Assembly: GCF_965216805.1 (NCBI RefSeq)
Contig: NZ_CBDCGN010000003.1
Coordinates: forward strand, 310,001-374,000
From: Panacagrimonas sp965216805
GTDB taxonomy: Bacteria; Pseudomonadota; Gammaproteobacteria; Nevskiales; Nevskiaceae
Direction of reading: 5' to 3'
DNA length: 64,000 nt
The translations under genes were made by a program, and so were the position numbers. Under the pieces are notes generated by a model. It had not been told where the DNA came from. It ran no database searches and saw only the letters and a list, made by a program, of their open reading frames with translations. Shown in pieces: positions 38,365-46,725 of this stretch. The first letter of the stretch is position 1. Every line of letters begins with the position of its first letter.

Positions 38365-39144
38365 CTATTCGACCCAGGCTACCCGGTTACGCCCCTTGTG
38401 CTTGGCGATGTACATCGCCTCGTCGGCGCGACGGATGGTGTCGGCCACCGATTCCTTGACGTGCTGTTCCACCACGCCGAAGCTGGTGGTGACGGTGACC
38501 AGTTTGCCGTCGCCCACCACCGACTGCGCGGCGATGCGCTCGCGTATCCGATCGATCAGCATCACCGCATCGGCGAGGTGGGTATCGGGCAGCAGCAACA
38601 GAAATTCCTCACCGCCCCAGCGGCCGCAAAGGTCGGCTTCGCGCAGGCCCGCGCGCATGTTGGCAGCGACCTGGACAAGCACCAGATCGCCGGCCTCGTG
38701 CCCGTAACGGTCGTTGACGCCCTTGAAATGATCGACATCGGCCATGGCAATGCAGAACGGGACCTTGCGCCGCGTGCGTCGGGCCGATTCGGCTTTGATC
38801 CGTTCCAGCAGGTGTCGCCGGTTGGCCAGCCCGGTCAGCAGATCTTGCGTGGACGCTTCTTCCAGCGCCTGATTGAGGTCGCGCATGATGCGCTGATAGC
38901 GGTCCGAAACGCGCATGATGCGTTCGATCTGGCGCACCTGTTTGCCGAAGCGATCCGACAGCGACACATTGGTGTCGCGCATGCTGCTCTGATATAGGTC
39001 GGCGATACGGGCGGCGCGATTGAACTTGCGCTGCTGATCGCGGTGCAGTTTGAGCATCGCCGCCAGCGGCGCACGCAGCGGGTTGTCCAGATGTTCGCGC
39101 GCTGCGAGCAGGGCTTCGATTTCTTTTTCGATATCGCGGGCCAC
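38365..39144 (-). CDS. siaD: Diguanylate cyclase SiaD-like (GGDEF domain)
   Basis: A 259-residue soluble diguanylate cyclase. Residues 1-90 form a helical region where SiaC binds in the Pseudomonas system, then a GGDEF domain with DLLTGLANRRHLLERI, MADVDHFKGVNDRYGHEAGD, the active-site GGEEF, and an RxxD inhibitory site (READ) five residues before it. It makes c-di-GMP, with expected product inhibition. The GTG at 39144 is the likely start, 4 bases after the siaC stop; longer frames run into siaC. It is the fourth gene of siaABCD. Confidence 0.9.
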   Translation of the reverse strand: MARDIEKEIEALLAAREHLDNPLRAPLAAMLKLHRDQQRKFNRAARIADLYQSSMRDTNVSLSDRFGKQVRQIERIMRVSDRYQRIMRDLNQALEEASTQDLLTGLANRRHLLERIKAESARRTRRKVPFCIAMADVDHFKGVNDRYGHEAGDLVLVQVAANMRAGLREADLCGRWGGEEFLLLLPDTHLADAVMLIDRIRERIAAQSVVGDGKLVTVTTSFGVVEQHVKESVADTIRRADEAMYIAKHKGRNRVAWVE

Positions 39145-39148
39145 GGAC

Positions 39149-39529
39149 TCAGGAAGCCTCGGGCAGGATTTCGAACGGGAAGGCGTAGTCCTCCTTGAAC
39201 TCGGCTGCAAGCTCAGCCACGCGCTCGTTCTCCGGGTTGTAGTACCACTTCAGCGCAACCTCGTGCCCGGCTTTGTGCGCGTCTTCCACCCGATCAAAGA
39301 TGTCCATCATCGACTTGACGCTGCTGGTATTCATGTAGACCAGATGCAGCTTGAGCAGCAGCGGTCCGGCGCCCGCAGTCAGGAAATCGTCCACCCACCG
39401 GTACACCGGTTCGAAGAACTGGAAGGCGTTCTCGGGATAGGAGTCGCCGCGCAGCTCCATCACGCCGGCGGCGTGCCCGGTGCGGACGGCAGGGGTGGAT
39501 TGGGTCGGTGCGATGTTCAGATCGTCCAT
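39149..39529 (-). CDS. siaC: SiaC-like phospho-switch protein (DUF1987)
   Basis: A 126-residue small protein of the DUF1987/SiaC family. Thr68 in VYMNTSSVKSMMDIFD matches, at the same residue number, the phosphorylated Thr68 of Pseudomonas aeruginosa SiaC. In that system the unphosphorylated form binds and activates SiaD, SiaB phosphorylates it and SiaA dephosphorylates it. It lies between siaB and siaD with gaps of 14 and 4 bases, in the canonical order. Function here is by family and context. Confidence 0.9.
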   Translation of the reverse strand: MDDLNIAPTQSTPAVRTGHAAGVMELRGDSYPENAFQFFEPVYRWVDDFLTAGAGPLLLKLHLVYMNTSSVKSMMDIFDRVEDAHKAGHEVALKWYYNPENERVAELAAEFKEDYAFPFEILPEAS

Positions 39530-39543
39530 CGTCTGGGTGTCCT

Positions 39544-40086
39544 TCAAATCACCACTTGCAAACTGAAAAACGCATGCTGTGCGTCCAGCTCCCGCAGCCT
39601 GGCATCCATCGGCTCGCTGGCCTTGCGCGCCATGTCGATCAGGCCCAGACCGGCCCCGCTGGCGGCCCCCTCGGGCTTGGCGGCGCGCAGTGCGGTCTTG
39701 TAGGCAGCCTTGAGCTCGGCCTTGTCCATTGCGCACAGCTCGCCGATACGGCCGATCAGGCGCTCGCCGTCGGCGCGGTCCACCACATTGCCTGCCGACA
39801 CCATGTAGCGGCCGGCATCGTTACGGCCGATCACCACAGTGGCAGCCGAACGGTACTCGTCGTAGCCGCGCGCGCTGGCGTAATGGCGGATGTTCTGGGT
39901 CATCTCGATGTAGACCGAAAACACGTCCAGGGCCTCCGACGGGTGCGCCTGTTCGCGCTGCAGGTAATTACGCAGGGCATTGCCGATCTCTTCGATCAGG
40001 CTGCGCGAGATCGGCCCGTTGAAGCACAGCATGATGCGCTGGCGATGGTAGGTCTCGCGCAGGGCAAACAGGTCCAGATCGTTCAT
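39544..40086 (-). CDS. siaB: SiaB-like kinase (DUF6272 family)
   Basis: A 180-residue protein with GHKL/HATPase-like features: LDVFSVYIEMTQNIRHYASARGYDEYRS contains the Glu-x-x-x-Asn (EMTQN) helix of this fold, and GAASGAGLGLIDMARKASEP is a glycine-rich nucleotide lid. In the P. aeruginosa system SiaB phosphorylates SiaC, shutting off the cyclase. ATG at 40086; the longer frame extends into siaA and is not coding there. It follows siaA by 19 bases. Confidence 0.88.
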   Translation of the reverse strand: MNDLDLFALRETYHRQRIMLCFNGPISRSLIEEIGNALRNYLQREQAHPSEALDVFSVYIEMTQNIRHYASARGYDEYRSAATVVIGRNDAGRYMVSAGNVVDRADGERLIGRIGELCAMDKAELKAAYKTALRAAKPEGAASGAGLGLIDMARKASEPMDARLRELDAQHAFFSLQVVI

Positions 40087-40105
40087 CGCAGCGCCTCCGA
40101 AAGGT

Positions 40106-42094
40106 TCATACGCGCACGGCCAATACGGTGATGTCGTCGCGCTGCACGTGCGCGCCGCGATATTCCGACAGAATTCTTTCCCAGGCCACGCCCTGCTGCG
40201 ACATGGCCAGATCGGCACTGCTGCGCAACATCTGCTTGAAGCGGGCCGTACCGAAAGAGTATCCACGTTCGCCGCCGGACTGGTCGAGGATGCCGTCGCT
40301 GGTCAGAACCAGCGTCGTGGCCGGCGGCAGCGCAAGCTCGACGTTCGCGTAGTCGCCTGGGCGCTTGTCGGCCAGTGCGCGACGGCCGCCGCGCACTTCC
40401 TGTACTTCCAGCGTGCTGTTGCCCTGGGCATACCAGAACAGCGGCATCCTGGCGCCGGCGAAGACGGCGCGTCGCGAGTCGCGGTCCACGTACACCAGGC
40501 CGGCGTCCATGTTCACCGCCAGCGTCAGGCCTTGCGGCGCGTCGCCGATCATGGCCCGCACGTGACGGTCGGACTCGGCCAGCAGGGTAGCGGGATCACG
40601 CAGTCCGCAGCGCTCCATGGCTTGAACCAATGCCGCCCAGGCCAGCATGGTCATGAATGCGCCCGGTACGCCGTGGCCCGCGCAGTCGACGACACCGACC
40701 AGCATGCCGGCGTCGTCGCGACGGGCGATGAAGAAATCGCCGCCGACCACGTCGCGCGGCTTCCACAACGTGAGGTAGTCCGACCCGAAGAAAGCCGGCA
40801 GCTCGCGCTCGGGCAACAGAGCGCGCTGGATCAGGCTGGCGTAGTCGATGGAATCGCCGATCTTGCGGTGGGCGTCGGCCATCCGGCGGTTGGCCTCGAC
40901 CAGTTCGGCAGTGCGTGCCGCCACCGTGGTTTCCAGCGATTCGGTGTGATGGCGCACGCGCTCGGCCATGCTGCCGAAGGCCTGGGTCAGATCGCCGATC
41001 TCGTCGCCGCGAGCTTGCGGCAGGTCGACGTCGTAACGTCCCGCCGCAATCTGCTGCGCGGAGGTCTTGAGCCGCAACAACGGCCGGATCAACAGACGAT
41101 TGGTGCCGAACGCGAAGCCGGACAGCAGCACCAGCAGCGAGATGCCCGCGACCACGGCCACCGGTTGCAGCACCTGCAGATCCAACACCTGTGCAGCGCT
41201 CAGGTCCACCGCGGTCAGCACGTACCAGCGCAGCTCCGGCAGATAGGACAGCGCCAGCAACTGCGGTCGACCGTCCAGTCGTACGTCCACGATCGGAACC
41301 GTCTGCGGCGCCGCGCTCGCGGCCGTCAGCGCGGTGCGCACCGCAGCTTCGTCGTCAGGCGCCAGCAGGCGGAACAGCGTCTTGTCGGACTCGGTGCTGG
41401 CGCCGGTGTTGTAGGCGATCATGCTGGCGTCGGGATACGCCTGGATGTGGCCGTGGGCGTTGACGATCATAGGGGTGACGCCGGGATCGCGCTGGGCGAC
41501 GAAATCCGCCAGAAAGCGGGTCAGATCGAGCCCGGTGCCGGCCAGGCCGATGGCGCGAGTGCCGTCGCGCACGATGACGTTGATCCAGCCCTTAGTCACC
41601 TTGAGATAGGCGTCCGGGTTGACGTTGATCGAAGCATCGATGTCGGCGGCCAGGGTGGCCTCGTACCAGGCGTTCTGGGGCTTGTCGCGGTCGATGCGAT
41701 AGCGCGGCGCGCGGCTGGGCTCGCCCTTTGCGTCGTTGTAGTAATAGTCGCCGGTGGCGTCGGAGATCACGAAGTAGGAGCGGTCGGCAAAGTCGCGCCG
41801 GTAGCCTTCGACCTCTGCGAAAAACAGATCGGACAGCGCCGGGTCCTGCGGCGACAGCAGCCAGCGGCGGGTGACTTCGGAGGCCGCCAGGCGCTGCGAC
41901 AGGGCCAGTTCGCGCGATACCGGCGCCAGGATGCGCTGCTTGGACAGCAGCGTCGCATTGCGCGCAAAGGTTTCGCCAAAGTGTTGTTGCAGGCCGGCCA
42001 GCACCTGCCAGCCGACGGCGACGGCGGTAATCAGGGCGACCGCGAAGGCCGCGCTCAGCGCCAGCAAAGTCTTATCGCGCAAGCCCAGGGTCAA
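40106..42094 (-). CDS. siaA: Membrane PP2C phosphatase SiaA-like (sensor-HAMP-SpoIIE)
   Basis: A 662-residue sensor phosphatase. A membrane helix (about residues 9-32) is followed by a large periplasmic dCache-like sensor with RSYFVISDATGDYYYND, a second helix (VVAGISLLVLLSGFAFG, near 325), a HAMP linker, a coiled coil, and a PP2C/SpoIIE domain with GGDFFIARRDDAGMLVGVVDCAGHGVPGAFMTML. TTG at 42094 has AAGGGGAT about 8 bases upstream and gives a Pseudomonas-like length; an ATG at 42136 without a ribosome binding site would add 14 residues. It is the first gene of siaABCD and senses an unknown periplasmic signal. Confidence 0.88.
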   Translation of the reverse strand: MTLGLRDKTLLALSAAFAVALITAVAVGWQVLAGLQQHFGETFARNATLLSKQRILAPVSRELALSQRLAASEVTRRWLLSPQDPALSDLFFAEVEGYRRDFADRSYFVISDATGDYYYNDAKGEPSRAPRYRIDRDKPQNAWYEATLAADIDASINVNPDAYLKVTKGWINVIVRDGTRAIGLAGTGLDLTRFLADFVAQRDPGVTPMIVNAHGHIQAYPDASMIAYNTGASTESDKTLFRLLAPDDEAAVRTALTAASAAPQTVPIVDVRLDGRPQLLALSYLPELRWYVLTAVDLSAAQVLDLQVLQPVAVVAGISLLVLLSGFAFGTNRLLIRPLLRLKTSAQQIAAGRYDVDLPQARGDEIGDLTQAFGSMAERVRHHTESLETTVAARTAELVEANRRMADAHRKIGDSIDYASLIQRALLPERELPAFFGSDYLTLWKPRDVVGGDFFIARRDDAGMLVGVVDCAGHGVPGAFMTMLAWAALVQAMERCGLRDPATLLAESDRHVRAMIGDAPQGLTLAVNMDAGLVYVDRDSRRAVFAGARMPLFWYAQGNSTLEVQEVRGGRRALADKRPGDYANVELALPPATTLVLTSDGILDQSGGERGYSFGTARFKQMLRSSADLAMSQQGVAWERILSEYRGAHVQRDDITVLAVRV

Positions 42095-42154
42095 CGCCAG
42101 ATCCCCTTTGCAACAAGTTGTACCCGCCAGATCCATTGTAGGCGGTACAGGCAA

Positions 42155-43996
42155 TCACCAAACCGTGGACGCAAAACCCGGCGCGGGATCATACGTGCCC
42201 GTCGCTGCGTTTGTAGCGCCCCGCTCGGCGTTCGGCGTCAGGGAACCCGCCAGACGCCCGATCTGCCGCCGGTAGTCCGGCGCCTCGTAGCTCGGGCGCG
42301 AGCAACGGCCGTCGCTGCAGACATAGCCTGCGGCACGCGACAGCTTGGGGTAAGGCACGTCGTCATGGGGCAGCGGCCCTTCGCTGCGATCCCACCATTC
42401 GATGCGCCGGTAGCTGCCCGCGGTGCCGACCGCCGCGGCGAACAGGTCCTGCGCAGCGGGATCGGACTTGGCGCCGACCACGGTCAGATGGATCGGGTCG
42501 CGCGCCAGCTCGTCATCGGCCAGCAAAATGCCGGCTTCCTCGAAATCTTCCTGGCGCGCGGCGTGTCCGGCCAGAAAACGCATCGCGTGGAGGGCGCGCC
42601 GGCGATGCGCGTCTTCGCCGCTGTAATGCGCAAGCCGGTTGTAGAAGCGCGCGGCGGCAATGTTCTCGGCCAGATCCGGACGCGGCACCACCGGCAGTCC
42701 CGCCACCGGCCCCTCGGTCAGGTACCCGGCCTCCGGGGCGCGCAGGCTGCGATCGATGGCCTGGGCCAACGATTCGGCCTCCGCCAGCCAGGTCCGATCG
42801 GCGGTGACTTCGTACAGGCTCAGCGCGGCGCGCGCGACGAACAGCGAATCGCTGAGGTGGGGGCTGGCATCGGCGGCGTCGCCGTGACGCATCAGGCCGC
42901 CCTCGCCGCGGCGTTCGCGCAGGGTCCATTGCAGCGCGCCGACCGCCGCCTGCAGCGCCTGAGTGTCGCCGCTGTGGGCGTAGGTCACCGCCAGCGCCTC
43001 GGCGGCGAGGCCGTTGGCATCGGCGTAACGATTGCGGTCAACGCGCGGCATGCCGCGTGCGCGGCGCGCCGCATCGTCGAGCGCGTAGTAGCCGGCCGAC
43101 TTTTCGCCGGGCACCACGTCGGCGTCCTGGCTGACGTAGAACGCGCCGTCCGGCGAGCGCAGGAAGTCGAACAGATAGCGTTGCAGGTCGCCCGCAGTGC
43201 GCAGGTCGGCTGGGCGGCCGAAGCGCGCATAGGCCAGCGCATAAATGCGCAGGTAACCGGCCTGTACGCGCATGATCTTCTCGAAGTGCGGATGGTTCCA
43301 TCCACGTCCGGTCGAATACTGGTAGGCGCCGCCCCAGACCGGATCGATCAGCGCACGCGCGGCGTCCAGGGTCAGCAGGGCTTTGCGACGTTCGCCTGCA
43401 TTCTCGGTGGCGTGTTCCAAGGCGTACTCGACACTGTCGCGGTCGATGAATTTCTGCGCGGTGCGCAAACCGCCGAGTTCGGGGTCGAAACTTTCGTCGT
43501 GTCTGCGCAACAGATATTCGCGCGCGCCAGCCTGCAGCTGCGAAGGCCCGGCCGGTGGTGACGACACCTGCGCCTGAGCCTCCGGCGTGGGATCGCGCGC
43601 GATCAACTGCAACAGGCGCGAAAAATTTTCCGGTGCGATGTAGCCGGCGCGCTTGACCAGATCGACGCCGCCCGGCGACAGGAAGATCAGCGCCGGCCAT
43701 CCGTAGTCGCGGTAGCGGTTGGCCAGGCCCGGATCGGCATCGTGATCGACGCGCACCGCGACGAAATGCTGCGCCAGTTGCGCCTGCACTTCCGGCCGTG
43801 CCAGGGTTTGGCGTTGCATCACGTGGCACCAGTGGCACCACACCGCTTCCAGGTAGAGAAATACCGGCTTGTTCTGCTCGCGCGCAGACGCGAAGGTGGC
43901 GGCGCTCCAGTCCTGCCAGGCGATGGCGGCAACCGCGGGTGGCGACACCAGGCCGGTCGACAACAGCCACACAGCCAATACGATCACGCGAAGCAT
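42155..43996 (-). CDS. Exported DUF255 thioredoxin-fold protein (YyaL/SPATA20-like)
   Basis: A 613-residue protein with a signal peptide (MLRVIVLAVWLLSTGLVSPPAVAA), a thioredoxin-like domain with the CHWC-type motif in AVWCHWCHVMQ (about residues 60-70), and an alpha-barrel region with sugar-epimerase-like repeats (GGLRTAQKFIDRD, GRGWNHPHFEKIM, YYALDDAARRARGM). The thioredoxin/six-hairpin arrangement is that of SPATA20/YyaL proteins, but this one appears to be exported. The ATG at 43996 was chosen for the signal peptide. A function in periplasmic redox or sugar handling is speculative. Its stop lies just upstream of siaA on the same strand. Confidence 0.8.
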   Translation of the reverse strand: MLRVIVLAVWLLSTGLVSPPAVAAIAWQDWSAATFASAREQNKPVFLYLEAVWCHWCHVMQRQTLARPEVQAQLAQHFVAVRVDHDADPGLANRYRDYGWPALIFLSPGGVDLVKRAGYIAPENFSRLLQLIARDPTPEAQAQVSSPPAGPSQLQAGAREYLLRRHDESFDPELGGLRTAQKFIDRDSVEYALEHATENAGERRKALLTLDAARALIDPVWGGAYQYSTGRGWNHPHFEKIMRVQAGYLRIYALAYARFGRPADLRTAGDLQRYLFDFLRSPDGAFYVSQDADVVPGEKSAGYYALDDAARRARGMPRVDRNRYADANGLAAEALAVTYAHSGDTQALQAAVGALQWTLRERRGEGGLMRHGDAADASPHLSDSLFVARAALSLYEVTADRTWLAEAESLAQAIDRSLRAPEAGYLTEGPVAGLPVVPRPDLAENIAAARFYNRLAHYSGEDAHRRRALHAMRFLAGHAARQEDFEEAGILLADDELARDPIHLTVVGAKSDPAAQDLFAAAVGTAGSYRRIEWWDRSEGPLPHDDVPYPKLSRAAGYVCSDGRCSRPSYEAPDYRRQIGRLAGSLTPNAERGATNAATGTYDPAPGFASTVW

Positions 43997-44143
43997 TTCA
44001 GGTCCGTTCGATGATTCCGAGCACTGCATACGCGCGCGCCGCGCATCGGGATTCCAATCATTGCAACCAACCTCGAACATGCTCGCATGCCAATGGGCTT
44101 ACACTGGCTGACCGTGCTCTTGCGGCGTTTCACTGGAACCCTC

Positions 44144-44413
44144 ATGGCGCGTGCAATGCTGGAAGACTGCCTGCATCGAATCCCCAGCCACTTCGAACTG
44201 TGCGCCATCGCGGCCAAGCGCGCACGCCAGCTGGCGCGCGGGGCGCCTTCGCAGTTCGCGGTCGGTGTACACAAGGCCACCGTGCTGTCGCTGCTGGAAA
44301 TCGCCGATGGCCATATCGACCGCTCGGTGATGGACGAGTCCGATCTGCCGGTGCCTTCGCCCGACAACCCCGGCATGCGGCTGGACGACCTCGATCCGCT
44401 CGCGGATGCCTGA
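44144..44413 (+). CDS. Divergent RNA polymerase omega subunit-like protein
   Basis: An 89-residue protein clearly related to RpoZ: MARAMLEDCLHRIPSHFELCAIAAKRARQLARG, then KATVLSLLEIADGHID. Conserved omega positions (MAR, Asp-Cys-Leu, Phe-x-Leu, RARQL, K-x-TV-x-x-L-x-EI) are retained, but the middle is altered and the tail (SDLPVPSPDNPGMRLDDLDPLADA) is Pro/Asp-rich. The neighbourhood lacks gmk and spoT, the usual partners of rpoZ, so it is either a relocated rpoZ or a second, specialised omega. It is coupled to the next ORF (TGAAATG). Confidence 0.75.
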   Translation: MARAMLEDCLHRIPSHFELCAIAAKRARQLARGAPSQFAVGVHKATVLSLLEIADGHIDRSVMDESDLPVPSPDNPGMRLDDLDPLADA

Positions 44414-44414
44414 A

Positions 44415-44789
44415 ATGATCGCGCCCATCCGTCTCAAGGGTTGGCTCGACGCCGAGCACCCGGCTGCGGTCAAGAACGAGGGTCTGCCGGAGTTCCGCCT
44501 GACCCTGAGCGAAGTCCCGAGTCCGGCCTGGCGCCGCGCGTTCTCCGAGCAGCATCAGGAACCGCATCCAGCGGTCGGCATCGAGCAGGACATCATGACC
44601 CTGAGCTGCGAGCTGGGCGCCATCGTCGGCGCCATCGGCAAGATCAAGCAGCACATTCGGCAGGCCAACGAATCGTTGCAACGCAAAGAACGCGAGACCG
44701 GCGAGCGCATCGCACGCCAGGCGCAGGAGCGCGAAAAGCAGCGGCTCCGCATCCTTTCGGCGGTGTCGTCCATCGACTTCGAGGATTAA
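44415..44789 (+). CDS. Hypothetical protein coupled to the omega-like gene
   Basis: A 124-residue protein. The N-terminal half (MIAPIRLKGWLDAEHPAAVKNEG, then EFRLTLSEVPSPAWRRAFSEQH) looks like a small alpha-beta domain; residues 65-110 (ELGAIVGAIGKIKQHIRQANESLQRKERETGERIARQAQEREKQR) are heptad-rich and probably a coiled coil. It starts one base after the omega-like stop (an ATG at 44406 is an alternative) and ends 3 bases before the amidohydrolase, so all three are one operon. I recognise no family. Confidence 0.65.
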   Translation: MIAPIRLKGWLDAEHPAAVKNEGLPEFRLTLSEVPSPAWRRAFSEQHQEPHPAVGIEQDIMTLSCELGAIVGAIGKIKQHIRQANESLQRKERETGERIARQAQEREKQRLRILSAVSSIDFED

Positions 44790-44792
44790 CCC

Positions 44793-45581
44793 TTGCCTGC
44801 GCGCGACGGCGAACTCCGTCTGATCGCGACCGGTGAGCCGGATGCGACGCAAACCCTGCTGGAAGACGGCGGGTCGGATTTCGTCTTGAGCTGCGAACAT
44901 GCCGCCAACCGCCTGCCGCGGGCGCTGGGCGACCTGGGCCTGTCGGATACCGCGCTGCAAAGCCACGTGGCCTGGGACATCGGCGCCGGCCACCTCACCC
45001 GCCTGCTGTCGCAGCGCCTGCAGGCCTGCGCGCTGCTGCACCAGTATTCGCGCCTGGCCATCGACTGCAATCGCCCCTTGACCGCCAGCGATTCGATCGC
45101 GGTCGAGGCGGAGTGGGGCGTCATCCCCGGCAACCAGCAGGTGGACGCAGCGCAACGCGCCGCCCGGGCCGAAGCGCTGTTCGTGCCATTTCACGATCGC
45201 ATGCGCCAGATTCTGGATCGACGCCGCGCACAGCACCGCCGCAGTCTTCTGGTCGCCGTGCACAGCTTCACGCCGCGCCTGCGCGGTGTAACGCGGCCCT
45301 GGGACATCGGCCTGATGTATCGCAAGGACGCGCGACTGGCGACGCCGGTGCTGGAGGCGCTGCGCCGCGACGAGCGTCTGATCGTCGGCGACAACCAGCC
45401 CTACGCCATCGACGACGAATTCGACTACACGCTGCCCGAACACGGCGAACGCCGCGGCATTGCGCATCTGGGTCTGGAGATTCGCCAGGACCTGATCGCC
45501 GATGAGGCCGGACAGACTCGCTGGGCCGGCCGGCTCGCGAGCCTGCTGCGACAGGTCGCGCAGACGCTGGACGCCGGCTGA
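44793..45581 (+). CDS. N-formylglutamate amidohydrolase family protein
   Basis: A 262-residue protein of the N-formylglutamate amidohydrolase family: FVLSCEHAANRLPRALGDLGLSD near residues 29-51, YSRLAIDCNRPLTASDSI, LVAVHSFTPRLRGVTRPWDIGLMY and LPEHGERRGIAHLGLEIRQD. In the histidine utilisation pathway the enzyme (HutG) releases formate from N-formylglutamate, but no hut genes are near, and this subfamily may act on other N-formyl amino acids. TTG start at 44793 with GAGG about 9 bases upstream. Confidence 0.88.
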   Translation: MPARDGELRLIATGEPDATQTLLEDGGSDFVLSCEHAANRLPRALGDLGLSDTALQSHVAWDIGAGHLTRLLSQRLQACALLHQYSRLAIDCNRPLTASDSIAVEAEWGVIPGNQQVDAAQRAARAEALFVPFHDRMRQILDRRRAQHRRSLLVAVHSFTPRLRGVTRPWDIGLMYRKDARLATPVLEALRRDERLIVGDNQPYAIDDEFDYTLPEHGERRGIAHLGLEIRQDLIADEAGQTRWAGRLASLLRQVAQTLDAG

Positions 45582-45671
45582 CGCGCGGGCGCACGGCACG
45601 ATCGGTGCAGTGATCAGTACGCGGCCGGCGGACGCCGATTCTCAGCCCATTGCTCACGCAGAGGTTTCACC

Positions 45672-46496
45672 ATGCAGATTCAGGTCGGCTACGAACTGGT
45701 TTACGAGCTTCCCAAGCCCACGCCGATGATCCTGGCGTTGAGCATTCATTACAGCCGAGCCTCCGACCTGATCCGCCCCGATCATCTGATCGCGCACCCG
45801 GCGGTGCCCATGTCTGCGTACCGGGACGGTTTCGGCAACTGGTGCACGCGGCTGATCGCGCCGCAGGGTCGCTTAACCCTCACCGCCGACGCGCTGGTGC
45901 AGGACTCCGGCGAGCCCGAACCCGTGGTGCCGCAGGCCTGGCAACACGAGGTTGCGGGGCTGCCGGAGGAAGTGCTGGTGTTCCTGCTCGGCAGTCGCTA
46001 CTGCGAAACCGACCGTCTGACCGCCGTCGCATGGAGTCTGTTTGGCAACACGCCGCTGGGCTGGCCGCGGGTGCAGGCCATCTGCGATTTCGTGCAGGCC
46101 CATATCCGGTTTGGATACGAGCACGCCGATGCGCGCAAGAGCGCGCTGGAGGCCTACAACGACGGCGTCGGTGTATGTCGCGATTACGCTCATCTGGCCA
46201 TTGCGTTCTGTCGCTGCATGAACATCCCGGCGCGCTACTGCACCGGGTATCTCGGCGACATCGGCATGCCGCCGCCGTATGCGACGATGGACTTCTCCGG
46301 CTGGTTCGAAGCCTACCTGGCCGGCACTTGGTATACCTTCGATGCGCGCAACAACCAGCCGCGCATCGGCCGCGTCCTGATGGCACGCGGTCGCGATGCC
46401 GCCGATGTGGCGATCAGCACCGCGTTTGGCGACAACACCCTGCAGTCCTTCCGCGTGTGGACCGACGAAGTGCCCGCCGTGCCGGCGCCGACGTAA
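45672..46496 (+). CDS. Transglutaminase-like protein, catalytic His replaced
   Basis: A 274-residue protein with an N-terminal beta domain (MQIQVGYELVYELPKPTPMILALSIHYSR) and a transglutaminase-like core. The nucleophile region GVGVCRDYAHLAIAFCR contains the expected Cys, and YTFDARNN the expected Asp, but the His usually in DFHAWFE is absent: the sequence reads MDFSGWFEAYL. I recall relatives that share a DFSAWFE form, so this may be a subfamily trait. Activity is uncertain. It is a single gene upstream of a repeat element. Confidence 0.82.
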   Translation: MQIQVGYELVYELPKPTPMILALSIHYSRASDLIRPDHLIAHPAVPMSAYRDGFGNWCTRLIAPQGRLTLTADALVQDSGEPEPVVPQAWQHEVAGLPEEVLVFLLGSRYCETDRLTAVAWSLFGNTPLGWPRVQAICDFVQAHIRFGYEHADARKSALEAYNDGVGVCRDYAHLAIAFCRCMNIPARYCTGYLGDIGMPPPYATMDFSGWFEAYLAGTWYTFDARNNQPRIGRVLMARGRDAADVAISTAFGDNTLQSFRVWTDEVPAVPAPT

Positions 46497-46650
46497 GAAC
46501 CTGTCCAAAACCGTAGCGAGCATCGGTGAGTTCGCGTTCGGCGGCGCGTCGACCCCGCAGCGTACATAGCAGTACGTGAGCATTTCGATCACCGTACGGA
46601 TAAGAAATGCCGAGCGCAGTAGGTTTATGGGCAGGTTCTGGGACAGGTGG
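46497..46650. repeat. MITE-like palindromic intergenic element
   Basis: This stretch begins GAACCTGTCCAAAACCGTAG and ends with GGTTTATGGGCAGGTTC (to 46638) plus GGGACAGG; the ends are imperfect inverted repeats of about 17 bases. The interior contains a GCATTTC (46580-46586)/GAAATGC (46604-46610) stem and several GTAC repeats, so the whole can fold into a long hairpin. It has no coding potential, and a similar sequence lies beyond the next gene at 47474-47495. A non-autonomous mobile element or REP-type repeat is likely. The next 75 bases to 46725 hold only the parA leader. Confidence 0.6.
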
Positions 46651-46725
46651 CGACCGGCTGCGCTAGATTGCGGTTCGGGCCCGGCACCCGTCCTGCCGGC
46701 ACCCACTGCAGCGGGGGATCAGTCC

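Noticed and set aside
44962..44971. GCCACGTGGC palindrome in the amidohydrolase gene as a parS site
   Set aside because: Only the CCACGTGG core matches; flanks are wrong.
46576..46725. A longer N-terminus for the ParA-like protein
   Set aside because: The extra residues are encoded by the repeat element; the ATG at 46726 has a good ribosome binding site and gives the family start.
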